Below, piece by piece: positions 1-7,419 of a stretch of DNA of 64,000 nt. Position 1 is the first letter of the stretch. Each line of letters begins with the position of its first letter. Both the position numbers and the translations under genes were made by a program. The notes beneath the pieces are model-generated. The model was not told the DNA's origin. It saw nothing but the letters and a program-made list of their open reading frames with translations, and searched no databases. The DNA is from Pseudomonas viridiflava (GTDB lineage: Bacteria; Pseudomonadota; Gammaproteobacteria; Pseudomonadales; Pseudomonadaceae): positions 62,001-126,000 of the forward strand of contig NZ_UUIS01000067.1 of assembly GCF_900589395.1 (NCBI RefSeq). Reading direction: 5' to 3'.

Positions 1-915
1 CTCGACCGCCCGGATGACGACCGCAAGGAAATCACTCAGGCCGTGCATGCATTCACCGCACGGCGTATCCAGCAACGTCTTGAAGCGACCCTGGAAATTC
101 CGCCGCTGGCCAGCACCGCGCAGAAGATCATCAAGCTGCGCGTCGACCCGGACGCCACCATCGACGACATCACCGGCGTGGTCGAGACCGACCCGGCGCT
201 GGCCGCCCAGGTCGTGAGCTGGGCAGCCTCGCCGTACTACGCCTCGACTGGCAAGATCCGCTCGGTGGAAGACGCCATCGTGCGGGTGCTGGGCTTCGAC
301 CTGGTCATCAACCTGGCGCTGGGCCTGGCCCTGGGCAAGACCCTGAGCCTGCCCAAGGATCACCCGCAACAGACCACACCGTACTGGCAGCAGTCGATCT
401 ACACCGCCGCCGTCATCGAGGGCCTGACCCGCGCCATACCGCGCGCCAAGCGCCCCGAGGGCGGACTGACCTACCTGGCCGGCCTGCTACACAACTTCGG
501 CTACCTGCTGCTGGCGCATGTATTCCCGCCACACTTCTCGCTGATCTGCCGCCAGCTGGAGGTCAACCCGCACCTGCACCACAGCTTTGTCGAGCAGCAC
601 CTGCTGGGCATCAGCCGCGAGCAGATCGGCGCCTGGCTGATGCGTTCATGGGACATGCCGGACGAACTGGCCACGGCCCTGCGCTTCCAGCACGACCCGT
701 ACTACACCGGCGAGTATTGCGAGTACGCCAACCTGGTGTACCTGGCCGTGCAACTGCTGCGTCAGAACGGCATCGGCTCAAGCCCTGCGCAGGTCATTCC
801 GGATGAACTCTACGAGCGCCTCAACCTGAGCCGTGACAAAGCCCACGATGCGGTCAGAAAAGTGCTGGACGCCGAAGTCATGCTGCGTGAACTGGCGTCG
901 CAGTTCGCGCACTGA
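1..915 (+). CDS. HDOD-domain protein, 5' end outside the window
   Basis: The reading frame is open to the first base, so the GTG at 43 is probably internal. The visible 300 or so residues form an HDOD module (helical, HD-related, usually without phosphodiesterase activity), with typical stretches such as AGLLHNFGYLLL and DPALAAQVVSW. HDOD proteins act in signalling, often in stress or c-di-GMP contexts. From memory, Pseudomonas has longer proteins joining a YbaK-like aminoacyl-tRNA deacylase domain to HDOD; this could be one, but the N-terminal part is not visible. The stop TGA is followed by a REP-rich gap. The domain call is good; the cellular role is unknown. Confidence 0.8.
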   Translation, partial: LDRPDDDRKEITQAVHAFTARRIQQRLEATLEIPPLASTAQKIIKLRVDPDATIDDITGVVETDPALAAQVVSWAASPYYASTGKIRSVEDAIVRVLGFDLVINLALGLALGKTLSLPKDHPQQTTPYWQQSIYTAAVIEGLTRAIPRAKRPEGGLTYLAGLLHNFGYLLLAHVFPPHFSLICRQLEVNPHLHHSFVEQHLLGISREQIGAWLMRSWDMPDELATALRFQHDPYYTGEYCEYANLVYLAVQLLRQNGIGSSPAQVIPDELYERLNLSRDKAHDAVRKVLDAEVMLRELASQFAH

Positions 916-955
916 CCGCTGTATGCCCGCGTCTATAGAGCCGGGTCAAAATCTT

Positions 956-1076
956 GAGCGCGCTTGCCGGAATGCCGGACCACCGCGACCGGCTGCGCAG
1001 CAGTCGTAAAAATAGGGGCGTTCAATCCATTTATGCGAGCGCTTGCGCACTCGGTCGCCGGCAAGCGGGCTCCTAC
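956..1076. repeat. chimeric REPIN (REP inverted pair), left copy
   Basis: Two convergent REP-type arms enclose an AT-richer centre. The left arm contains TGCCGGAATGCCGGACCACC (965-984) followed by the CGACCGGCTGCG block; the right arm ends GGCAAGCGGGCTCCTAC. The same composite unit recurs in the same orientation at 15512-15637, on the far side of the ferulate/vanillate block. A short related palindrome, GCGACCATCGGTCGC, follows near 1113. The rest of the gap 916-1196 shows nothing coding. Confidence 0.8.
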
Positions 1077-1196
1077 CAGTCGGTGCCTGTCCGAATAAAC
1101 TGCTCTGTAGAAGCGACCATCGGTCGCGAACGCTGACGACCAGGCACGAAAGGTGAGGTGCCTGGGCCTGGTTGATAGCGGTCCGGGTCACCGGTC

Positions 1197-2393
1197 CTAT
1201 GCGGTGCGCACGGCCAGCCTCGGCCGTGACACCACGGTAATGATTGCCAGTGCGGCAATCACCAGCCCCGGTGACGTTGCCAGTAGCACGCCCGTAGTAC
1301 CCGCACCGGCCGCCAGGATCTGCCCGGCGGCCAAGGGCCCGGCCACCGAGCCCAGGCGCCCGATGGCCACCGCCGCGCCGACGCCGGTGGCGCGCACCGA
1401 AGTGGGGTAGGACGGCGGGGCCATCGCGTACAACACCAGCTGCGCTGCCATTACGAACACGCCCGCCGAGAAGCCGGCCACTGCCATCGGCACGATGCCC
1501 ACCGACAGCCCGACCCCGACCAGCGACGCCAGCAGCCCCAGGTACACGCCGATCACCACCTTCACGCCATTGAAGCGATCGAGCAGCAGGCCGCCTGACA
1601 ACGACCCCAGCGCACCGCCAATGTTGAACAGCATCTGCACCAGGCCCGCTTGCGGCTTGGTAAAACCCTGGCCGATCAACAACGATGGCAGCCAGTTGAG
1701 CAGCATGTACATCACCGTCAGGGTGAAGAAATAACTGACCCACAACGCCAGGGTGATCGGCGCACGGCTTTCACCGAACAAGGCCCTGGAGGTCGAGACC
1801 CGCGTCGTGGCATCGGCCTGCTGACGGAACACCGTCGACTCGGGCAGCAGCACCAGCATCAGCGGCACCACCAGCAAGGGCGCCAGGCCACCGATGATGA
1901 ACGTCAACTGCCAGTGATCACCGCCCAGCATCGCCACCACCGCCGCCAGGGCGCCGCCCAGCGGCACGCCGGCATACATGATGCTGATCGCCGTGCCACG
2001 ACGCTGCTCGCCCACCGCTTCTGCACACAGGGCGATCAGGTTGGGCAGCGCGGCGCCCAGACCCAGGCCGGTCATGAAGCGCACCAGCAACAACGTCGCG
2101 TAGCTCTCGACATAGGCGGTGGCCAGGGAAAACACCCCGAACAACAGCACGGCGGCGATGAGAATTTTCTTGCGCCCGATCCGGTCGGCAATCCAGCCGC
2201 CGAAAAACGCCCCCGGCAACAAACCGATGATCCCGGCGCTGAATACCCAGCCGAGCATCCTGGGGTCCAGCGTGAACGTGTGTCGCAGCCCGGCCGCGGC
2301 GGTGCCGGCGGCCTGCAGGTCGAACCCTTCGATAAGCGCCACGATGAAGCACAACGCGATGGTGAGCGCCGGGCGGCGCACTGAACTGTCCAT
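1197..2393 (-). CDS. MFS transporter, aromatic acid:H+ symporter type
   Basis: 398 residues, the usual length for a 12-helix major facilitator. The N terminus has the EGFD motif in helix 1 (about residues 22-25) and the loop 2-3 signature DRIGRKK (about 70-76), typical of the aromatic acid symporter branch (MhpT/PcaK-like). It probably imports a hydroxycinnamate or related aromatic acid across the inner membrane for the enzymes encoded downstream. It is divergent from the OprD-type porin gene, suggesting paired outer and inner membrane uptake. The ATG at 2393 follows a GAGG ribosome site. Just upstream on the mRNA is an A-rich stretch with AANAAYAA matches, a candidate Crc/Hfq site. Exact substrate is inferred from context. 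Confidence 0.85.
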   Translation of the reverse strand: MDSSVRRPALTIALCFIVALIEGFDLQAAGTAAAGLRHTFTLDPRMLGWVFSAGIIGLLPGAFFGGWIADRIGRKKILIAAVLLFGVFSLATAYVESYATLLLVRFMTGLGLGAALPNLIALCAEAVGEQRRGTAISIMYAGVPLGGALAAVVAMLGGDHWQLTFIIGGLAPLLVVPLMLVLLPESTVFRQQADATTRVSTSRALFGESRAPITLALWVSYFFTLTVMYMLLNWLPSLLIGQGFTKPQAGLVQMLFNIGGALGSLSGGLLLDRFNGVKVVIGVYLGLLASLVGVGLSVGIVPMAVAGFSAGVFVMAAQLVLYAMAPPSYPTSVRATGVGAAVAIGRLGSVAGPLAAGQILAAGAGTTGVLLATSPGLVIAALAIITVVSRPRLAVRTA

Positions 2394-2404
2394 GGATAAA
2401 CCTC

Positions 2405-2421
2405 ATTGTTGTTTTTGTTGT
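2405..2421 (-). promoter_or_regulatory. candidate Crc/Hfq A-rich site, MFS transporter leader
   Basis: On the minus strand the mRNA reads ACAACAAAAACAACAATG just before the GAGG ribosome site, containing AAAAACAA and AACAACAA. Both fit AANAAYAA, the catabolite activity motif bound by Hfq/Crc in Pseudomonas. Position beside the ribosome site fits translational repression. Prediction only. Confidence 0.5.
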
Positions 2422-2470
2422 GATCGCGAACCTGACCGCCGCACGGTAGCAGGGTGCTGCCAGGCTTGAA

Positions 2471-2482
2471 AATAAGATTAAC
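2471..2482. promoter_or_regulatory. 12-bp sequence shared with the ech promoter
   Basis: The minus-strand sequence GTTAATCTTATT is identical to 4848-4859 upstream of ech. It lies in the divergent MFS/porin promoter region. It may be part of a site for the same regulator (the MarR-family protein), tying uptake to catabolism. Inference from sequence identity only. Confidence 0.4.
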
Positions 2483-2598
2483 AAAGATAACTAAAAAGCA
2501 AAGCGCACGCTGCCGCGCCACCTCTGCTTTCAGTTCCTGTAAAAACAGGCACTTAACGAAAAGCAGGGCCAACAGCAGAAATAGATAACAAAATTAAT

Positions 2599-2613
2599 GT
2601 TCGTTTATCGAAC
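2599..2613. promoter_or_regulatory. PcaR/PobR-like (IclR-type) palindrome upstream of the porin gene
   Basis: GTTCGTTTATCGAAC is a perfect inverted repeat of GTTCG around five bases. It closely resembles the GTTCGATAATCG-type sites recognised by PcaR and related IclR-family regulators of protocatechuate metabolism. It lies about 107 bp before the porin start. Which regulator binds is not shown by the sequence. Confidence 0.5.
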
Positions 2614-2693
2614 AGTGCCCGTTGACGACCGCCTGCCGCCTTTCCATTCTTGCCCGGCAGGCTGCATCAGGGCGCGGACGCTCGCGCTCAAGA

Positions 2694-2708
2694 ACAACAA
2701 CAATAAAT
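2694..2708 (+). promoter_or_regulatory. candidate Crc/Hfq A-rich site, porin leader
   Basis: The leader just before the porin start contains AACAACAA and AACAATAA, both AANAAYAA matches, so Hfq/Crc could block translation during growth on preferred carbon sources. Prediction from motif and position. Confidence 0.5.
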
Positions 2709-2719
2709 GGACAACGGAC

Positions 2720-4033
2720 ATGCCAGACACACCTTCGAACACCGCAGGGACTCGTCCCCTTTTCCAGCTGCATGCCCACAGCTGCCTGGCCTTGCTGGGC
2801 CTGGGCCTGTGCAGCCCGGCGCTGCAGGCCGAAGGGCTGCTGGACGACAGCCACGGCACCCTGACGCTGCGCAACTACTACCTGGACCGCGACTACAAGG
2901 ACGACGGCGTCAAGACCGCCGCCCGGGAATGGGCCCAGGCGTTCATCCTCAATGTCGAATCGGGTTATACCCCGGGCGCACTGGGCTTTGGCCTGGATGC
3001 GCGGGCGCTGGTGGGGGTCAAGCTGGATTCATCGCCGGACCGCAGCGGCACCGAGCTGCTGCCGATGTCCGCCGGCGACAAACGGGCCCCGGACGATTAC
3101 TCGCGCCTGGCCCTGACCGGCAAGGTGCGCTGGGCCAAGACCACGGTAAAGACCGGCGATGTGTCGATCTTTCTGCCGTTTGCGTTCGCCAGCCCGTCGC
3201 GCCTGTTGCCGCAGACCTTTCGTGGCACCACGCTGAGCTCCAGGGACATCGACGGGCTGACGCTCAATGCCGGCTACATCGACCGCATCAACCGCCGCGA
3301 TTCGACGTCTTACCAGAACATGACCATCGCCTCGCCCAACGGCCGCTTCAATGGCGCGGCCACCACGTCGCACCTGAGCTATCTGGGCAGCGATTACCAG
3401 GTCAACAAAGACCTGAGCCTGCGTGTCTATCACGCCGAGGCAGACGACCTGTACCGCCAGAGCACGGTTGCCGTGCTGCATAACCTGCCGCTGGGCGATG
3501 GCGTGCTCACCAGCGACCTGCGCAGTTTCTTCAGCGAAGAGGCCGGCAGGGCCAAGGCCGGCAAGGTCGACAACATCAATGTCTCGGGGCTGTTTTCCTA
3601 CCGCTGGGGCGGGCACAAGCTGGGCGTGGGCTACATGCACGCCAGTGGCGACACCGCCACGCCGTATGTGTCGGGCACCGAGCTGATGGGCATGAGCGAG
3701 CTGACCATGGCCTCGGACTTTCTCAACGCCAAGGAGCGCACCTGGCAGGCCATCTACGACTACGATTTTGCCGCCCTGGGCGTACCCGGCCTCAAGAGCC
3801 GCCTGCGTTATGTGCGTGGCGACAATATCGAACTGACCTCGCTCAACGCTGACGACCGCAAGGAGCGCGAATTCCAGATGGAACTGGGCTACGTGATCCA
3901 GAGCGGCCCGCTCAAGCAACTGGGCTTCGTGGTGCGCAAGGCCATCTACCGCAACGACTTCCCGACCGGGGCGGCGTTCCGGGATGAAAACCAGACCCGC
4001 TTCCTGGCGACCTACACCTTGCCGATCTGGTGA
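2720..4033 (+). CDS. OprD-family outer membrane porin for aromatic acids
   Basis: Starting at the ATG at 2720 gives 437 residues with a long N-terminal signal sequence ending near ALQAEG; the frame is open further upstream but that part would not be a signal peptide. The mature start, GLLDDSHGTLTLRNYYLDRDY, is the classic OprD opening, and the C terminus ends in a beta-strand with aromatic residues (ATYTLPIW), as for BAM-inserted barrels. It probably carries a hydroxycinnamate or other aromatic acid across the outer membrane, given the divergent MFS gene and adjacent ferulate genes. An OprD-family gene occupies the same neighbourhood in the P. putida ferulate cluster (from memory). Confidence 0.88.
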   Translation: MPDTPSNTAGTRPLFQLHAHSCLALLGLGLCSPALQAEGLLDDSHGTLTLRNYYLDRDYKDDGVKTAAREWAQAFILNVESGYTPGALGFGLDARALVGVKLDSSPDRSGTELLPMSAGDKRAPDDYSRLALTGKVRWAKTTVKTGDVSIFLPFAFASPSRLLPQTFRGTTLSSRDIDGLTLNAGYIDRINRRDSTSYQNMTIASPNGRFNGAATTSHLSYLGSDYQVNKDLSLRVYHAEADDLYRQSTVAVLHNLPLGDGVLTSDLRSFFSEEAGRAKAGKVDNINVSGLFSYRWGGHKLGVGYMHASGDTATPYVSGTELMGMSELTMASDFLNAKERTWQAIYDYDFAALGVPGLKSRLRYVRGDNIELTSLNADDRKEREFQMELGYVIQSGPLKQLGFVVRKAIYRNDFPTGAAFRDENQTRFLATYTLPIW

Positions 4034-4069
4034 GGTGCAGCATGAATCGCAAGGCATGACGTAAATCCC

Positions 4070-4178
4070 GTAGGAGCGCGCTCTGCCCGCGACCGGCTGC
4101 GCAGCAGTCGTAAATTTGTGGCGTTTAATCAATTTTTATGGCCGCTTCGCGCCCAGTCGCGGGCAAGCGCGCTCCTAC
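4070..4178. repeat. REPIN with AT-rich tail
   Basis: GTAGGAGCGCGCT at the left and AGCGCGCTCCTAC at the right form inverted ends around a 109-bp element with inner CCGCGACCGG/CAGTCGCGG arms. An AT-rich tail on the right (about 4179-4216), read on the minus strand as TTATTGATTTTATTGG, resembles the tails flanking the copies at 10601 and 31666. Non-coding, between convergent genes. Confidence 0.85.
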
Positions 4179-4234
4179 ATAGAATTCAATAACCAATAAA
4201 ATCAATAAGTTATTTTTTTGAGGGCGTGCGCGCA

Positions 4235-4726
4235 TCAAGCGTTCTGATAAACCTTGCGCAGCAGCCCCAGCAGTTGCTCGCGCTCGGCGTCGTTCAACGC
4301 GGCGGTGGAGTCCAGGTCGCTCTGCACGGCGATCTGCTTCAATTCCTTGAGCAGGGTCTCACCGGTCTTGCTCAGGAAGATCCCGTATGAACGCTTGTCC
4401 GGCTTGCAGCGCACCCGCACCGCCAGCGCCCGGCTTTCAAGCTTGTTGAGCAGCGGCACCACCTGCGGCGGCTCGATGGCCAGTGCCCGGGCCAGATCGG
4501 CCTGCATCAGCCCCGGATGACGGTCGATGATCGCCAGTGCCGAGAACTGCGCCGGGCGCAAGTCGTGCACCGCCAGTTGCGCAATCAGGTTCTGGAACAG
4601 CTTGAGCTGCGCCCGGCGCAGCGCATAGCCGATCAGGTCGTCCAGCGCTGCATCCAGCGGCAGCGCAGCGTCGGCCTCGCCCGGCACGGCATCGCGGGGA
4701 ACAGCAGCAGTGGAAAGCTTGGCCAT
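4235..4726 (-). CDS. ferR: MarR-family regulator of the hydroxycinnamate genes (FerR-like)
   Basis: 163 residues from the ATG at 4726, preferred because AGGA lies about eight bases upstream; an in-frame ATG at 4783 would add 19 residues. The central winged helix is MarR-like (LRPAQFSALAIIDRHPGLMQADLARAL ... VVPLLNKLESRALAVRVRCKPDKRSYGIFLS). MarR proteins repress as dimers on inverted repeats and are released by ligand; hydroxycinnamoyl-CoA thioesters are known ligands for regulators of this pathway. The gene is divergent from ech, and a near-ideal operator lies between them at 4860-4882. The name follows the usual regulator at this position and is inferential. Confidence 0.8.
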   Translation of the reverse strand: MAKLSTAAVPRDAVPGEADAALPLDAALDDLIGYALRRAQLKLFQNLIAQLAVHDLRPAQFSALAIIDRHPGLMQADLARALAIEPPQVVPLLNKLESRALAVRVRCKPDKRSYGIFLSKTGETLLKELKQIAVQSDLDSTAALNDAEREQLLGLLRKVYQNA

Positions 4727-4847
4727 GAGGCAAGTCCTGGTCGATTCAGTTAACAAGGCTATGCAGTTTGCCGGGATTGCCACGTTATGGCTATCTCCAC
4801 TCGCCTACGAAATTTTCCCGGCCTGTGCCGAAGGACGAAAATGCCTG

Positions 4848-4897
4848 GTTAATCTTATTAATAGTTAATTGACATAACTATTTTCTCAGGCTAATTT
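4848..4897 (+). promoter_or_regulatory. ech operon promoter with embedded MarR-type operator
   Basis: A perfect -35 TTGACA (4869-4874) is spaced 17 bp from TAATTT (4892-4897). The -35 box sits in the centre of an 8-bp perfect inverted repeat, AATAGTTA (4860-4867) and TAACTATT (4875-4882). Binding there would block RNA polymerase, so repression by the divergent MarR-family protein is the natural reading. The 12-mer at 4848-4859 is repeated at 2471-2482. Confidence 0.7.
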
Positions 4898-4956
4898 TTG
4901 TTCAACGGCCCAAAGGCCATCCGCACAAGCCCCCCACACAGAACAAGAGAGCCACC

Positions 4957-5787
4957 ATGAGCAACTACGAAGGCCGCTGGAGCACCGTCAAGGTCGAGAT
5001 CGAGCAAGGCATTGCCTGGGTCATCCTCAATCGCCCGGAAAAGCGCAACGCCATGAGCCCGACCCTGAACCGGGAAATGATCGACGTGCTGGAAACCCTG
5101 GAGCAGGACGCTGATGCCGGCGTGCTGGTGCTGACCGGTGCCGGTGAATCGTGGACGGCGGGCATGGACCTCAAGGAATACTTTCGCGAGACCGACGCCG
5201 GCCCTGAGATTCTGCAAGAGAAGATCCGCCGTGAAGCGTCGCAATGGCAATGGAAACTGCTGCGCATGTACAGCAAGCCGACCATCGCCATGGTCAACGG
5301 CTGGTGCTTCGGTGGCGGCTTCAGCCCGCTGGTGGCCTGTGACCTGGCGATCTGCGCCGACGAAGCCACCTTCGGCCTGTCGGAAATCAACTGGGGCATC
5401 CCGCCGGGCAACCTGGTCAGCAAGGCCATGGCTGACACCGTGGGTCACCGCCAGTCGCTGTACTACATCATGACCGGCAAGACCTTCGACGGTAAAAAGG
5501 CCGCCGAAATGGGCCTGGTCAACGAAAGCGTGCCGCTGGCGCAACTGCGCGAGACCACTGTCGAGCTGGCGCGTAACCTGTTGGAGAAGAACCCGGTCGT
5601 GCTGCGTGCTGCCAAGCATGGCTTCAAGCGCTGCCGTGAACTGACCTGGGAGCAGAACGAAGATTACCTGTACGCCAAGCTCGACCAGTCGCGCCTGCTG
5701 GACACCGAAGGCGGCCGCGAGCAGGGCATGAAACAGTTCCTGGACGACAAGAGCATCAAGCCGGGCCTGCAGACCTACAAGCGCTGA
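4957..5787 (+). CDS. ech: feruloyl-CoA hydratase/lyase (hydroxycinnamoyl-CoA hydratase-lyase)
   Basis: 276 residues, the usual length of Pseudomonas Ech. This crotonase-fold enzyme hydrates feruloyl-, caffeoyl- or p-coumaroyl-CoA and cleaves the product to the aromatic aldehyde (vanillin for ferulate) and acetyl-CoA. Residues known as important in the P. fluorescens enzyme are present at the same numbers: Tyr75, Glu143 (LSEINWG) and Tyr239. First gene of the run ech-vdh-fcs-thiolase-acyl-CoA dehydrogenase, behind the promoter at 4869-4897. The start follows a purine-rich AGAGAG ribosome site. The short gap to vdh holds an imperfect GC-rich hairpin (about 5788-5824) without a T-run, possibly an mRNA stabiliser. 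Confidence 0.96.
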   Translation: MSNYEGRWSTVKVEIEQGIAWVILNRPEKRNAMSPTLNREMIDVLETLEQDADAGVLVLTGAGESWTAGMDLKEYFRETDAGPEILQEKIRREASQWQWKLLRMYSKPTIAMVNGWCFGGGFSPLVACDLAICADEATFGLSEINWGIPPGNLVSKAMADTVGHRQSLYYIMTGKTFDGKKAAEMGLVNESVPLAQLRETTVELARNLLEKNPVVLRAAKHGFKRCRELTWEQNEDYLYAKLDQSRLLDTEGGREQGMKQFLDDKSIKPGLQTYKR

Positions 5788-5865
5788 ACCTGGCAGGCGA
5801 GGGGCTGCATGCCCTTCGCCAGGCATTACCCGTATTCCCGATAAAGACAATAAAGAGGAATCACC

Positions 5866-7314
5866 ATGCTCGACGTGCCCTTGCTGATCGGCGGGCAATC
5901 GCGCCCTGCCGGCGACGGTCGAACCTTCGAACGCCGTAACCCTGTGACCGGCGAAGTCGTCTCGACGGTGGCCGCCGCCACCCTCGAAGACGCCGATGCC
6001 GCCGTGGCGGCCGCCCAGGCGGCCTTTCCGGCCTGGGCCGCGCTGGCGCCCAACGAGCGGCGCACGCGCCTGCTCAAGGCCGCCGAACAATTGCAGGCCA
6101 ACAGTACGCGCTTCATTGCCGCCGCCGGTGAAACCGGGGCGATGGCCAACTGGTATGGCTTCAACGTCAAGCTGGCCGCCAATATCCTGCGCGAAGCCGC
6201 CTCCATGACCACCCAGATCACTGGTCAGGTCATTCCCTCCGATGTACCCGGCAGTTTTGCCATGGCGCTGCGCCAGCCGTGCGGCGTGGTGCTGGGCATC
6301 GCGCCCTGGAACGCCCCGGTGATTCTTGCCACCCGTGCCATCGCCATGCCGCTGGCGTGCGGCAACACCGTGGTGCTCAAGGCCTCAGAGCTGAGTCCCG
6401 CCGTGCACCGCCTGATCGGCCAGATCCTGCATGAAGCCGGCCTGGGCGACGGCGTGGTCAATGTCATCAGCAATGCCCCGGCCGACGCCCCGGCCATTGT
6501 CGAGCGGCTGATCGCCAACCCGGCCGTGCGTCGGGTCAACTTCACCGGTTCCACTCATGTCGGGCGCATCGTCGGCGAGCTGTCGGCGCGCCACCTGAAA
6601 CCGGCACTGCTGGAGCTGGGCGGCAAGGCGCCGTTCATCGTGCTCGACGATGCCGACCTGGATGCCGCCGTCGAAGCCGCCGCCTTCGGCGCGTACTTCA
6701 ACCAGGGTCAGATCTGCATGTCCACCGAGCGGCTGATCGTCGACGACAAGGTCGCCGATGACTTTGTCGCCAGGCTCACCGCCAAGATCGCCACCCTGCG
6801 CGCCGGTCACCCGGACGATCCGGCCTCGGTGCTCGGCTCGCTGGTCGATGTGCGTGCCGGCGAGCGTATTCTGGGCCTGATCGACGATGCCGTCAGCCAC
6901 GGCGCCACCCTAGTGGCCGGCGGGCAGTGTGAAGGCAGCATTCTGCAACCGACCCTGCTCGATCACGTGACCGACCGGATGCGCCTGTACCGCGAGGAAT
7001 CCTTCGGCCCGGTGGCCGTGGTGGTGCGTGCCAGCGGCGATGAAGCCCTGCTGCGCCTGGCCAACGATTCGGAATTCGGCCTGTCGTCGGCCATCTTCAG
7101 CCGCGACACCGGCCGCGCCCTGGCGCTGGCCCAGCGGGTCGAGTCGGGCATCTGCCACATCAACGGCCCGACCGTGCACGACGAGGCGCAAATGCCTTTC
7201 GGCGGGGTCAAGTCCAGCGGCTATGGCAGTTTTGGCGCCAGCGCCTCGATCGACTTCTTCACCCAGTTGCGCTGGGTCACGCTGCAGAACGGCCCGCGCC
7301 ACTACCCCATTTAA
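5866..7314 (+). CDS. vdh: vanillin dehydrogenase
   Basis: 482-residue aldehyde dehydrogenase. It oxidises vanillin (and 4-hydroxybenzaldehyde or protocatechualdehyde) to the acid with NAD(P)+. Catalytic Cys284 lies in NQGQICMSTERL and the general-base Glu250 in LLELGGKAPF; the cofactor region has IAPWNAPV and FTGSTHVGR. GAGG precedes the ATG. Its place between ech and fcs fixes the substrate class with good confidence. The product vanillate feeds VanAB, encoded further along. Confidence 0.95.
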   Translation: MLDVPLLIGGQSRPAGDGRTFERRNPVTGEVVSTVAAATLEDADAAVAAAQAAFPAWAALAPNERRTRLLKAAEQLQANSTRFIAAAGETGAMANWYGFNVKLAANILREAASMTTQITGQVIPSDVPGSFAMALRQPCGVVLGIAPWNAPVILATRAIAMPLACGNTVVLKASELSPAVHRLIGQILHEAGLGDGVVNVISNAPADAPAIVERLIANPAVRRVNFTGSTHVGRIVGELSARHLKPALLELGGKAPFIVLDDADLDAAVEAAAFGAYFNQGQICMSTERLIVDDKVADDFVARLTAKIATLRAGHPDDPASVLGSLVDVRAGERILGLIDDAVSHGATLVAGGQCEGSILQPTLLDHVTDRMRLYREESFGPVAVVVRASGDEALLRLANDSEFGLSSAIFSRDTGRALALAQRVESGICHINGPTVHDEAQMPFGGVKSSGYGSFGASASIDFFTQLRWVTLQNGPRHYPI

Positions 7315-7360
7315 GCGGTCGATCCGAGCCCGGGCGGCCTTCATAAAGGCGGCCCCTGAC

Positions 7361-7368
7361 AACAATAA
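7361..7368 (+). promoter_or_regulatory. candidate Crc/Hfq site, fcs leader
   Basis: AACAATAA in the vdh-fcs gap matches AANAAYAA. It lies about 50 nt before the fcs start, so the effect on fcs translation is less obvious than for sites beside a ribosome site. Prediction only. Confidence 0.35.
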
Positions 7369-7419
7369 GGCGACAGCCAGAGACCGCCCGCAGGGCCGGT
7401 CTCGATGGAGGAACAGCAC

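Noticed and set aside
946..1160. Short overlapping frames in the REP regions as small genes
   Set aside because: The frames are created by GC-rich palindromes and recur at every REP copy; no ribosome sites.
1650..2384. Long plus-strand frame (about 244 codons) opposite the MFS transporter
   Set aside because: Low-complexity Gln/Arg/His product typical of the antisense of a GC-rich gene; no ribosome site and the opposite strand is clearly coding.
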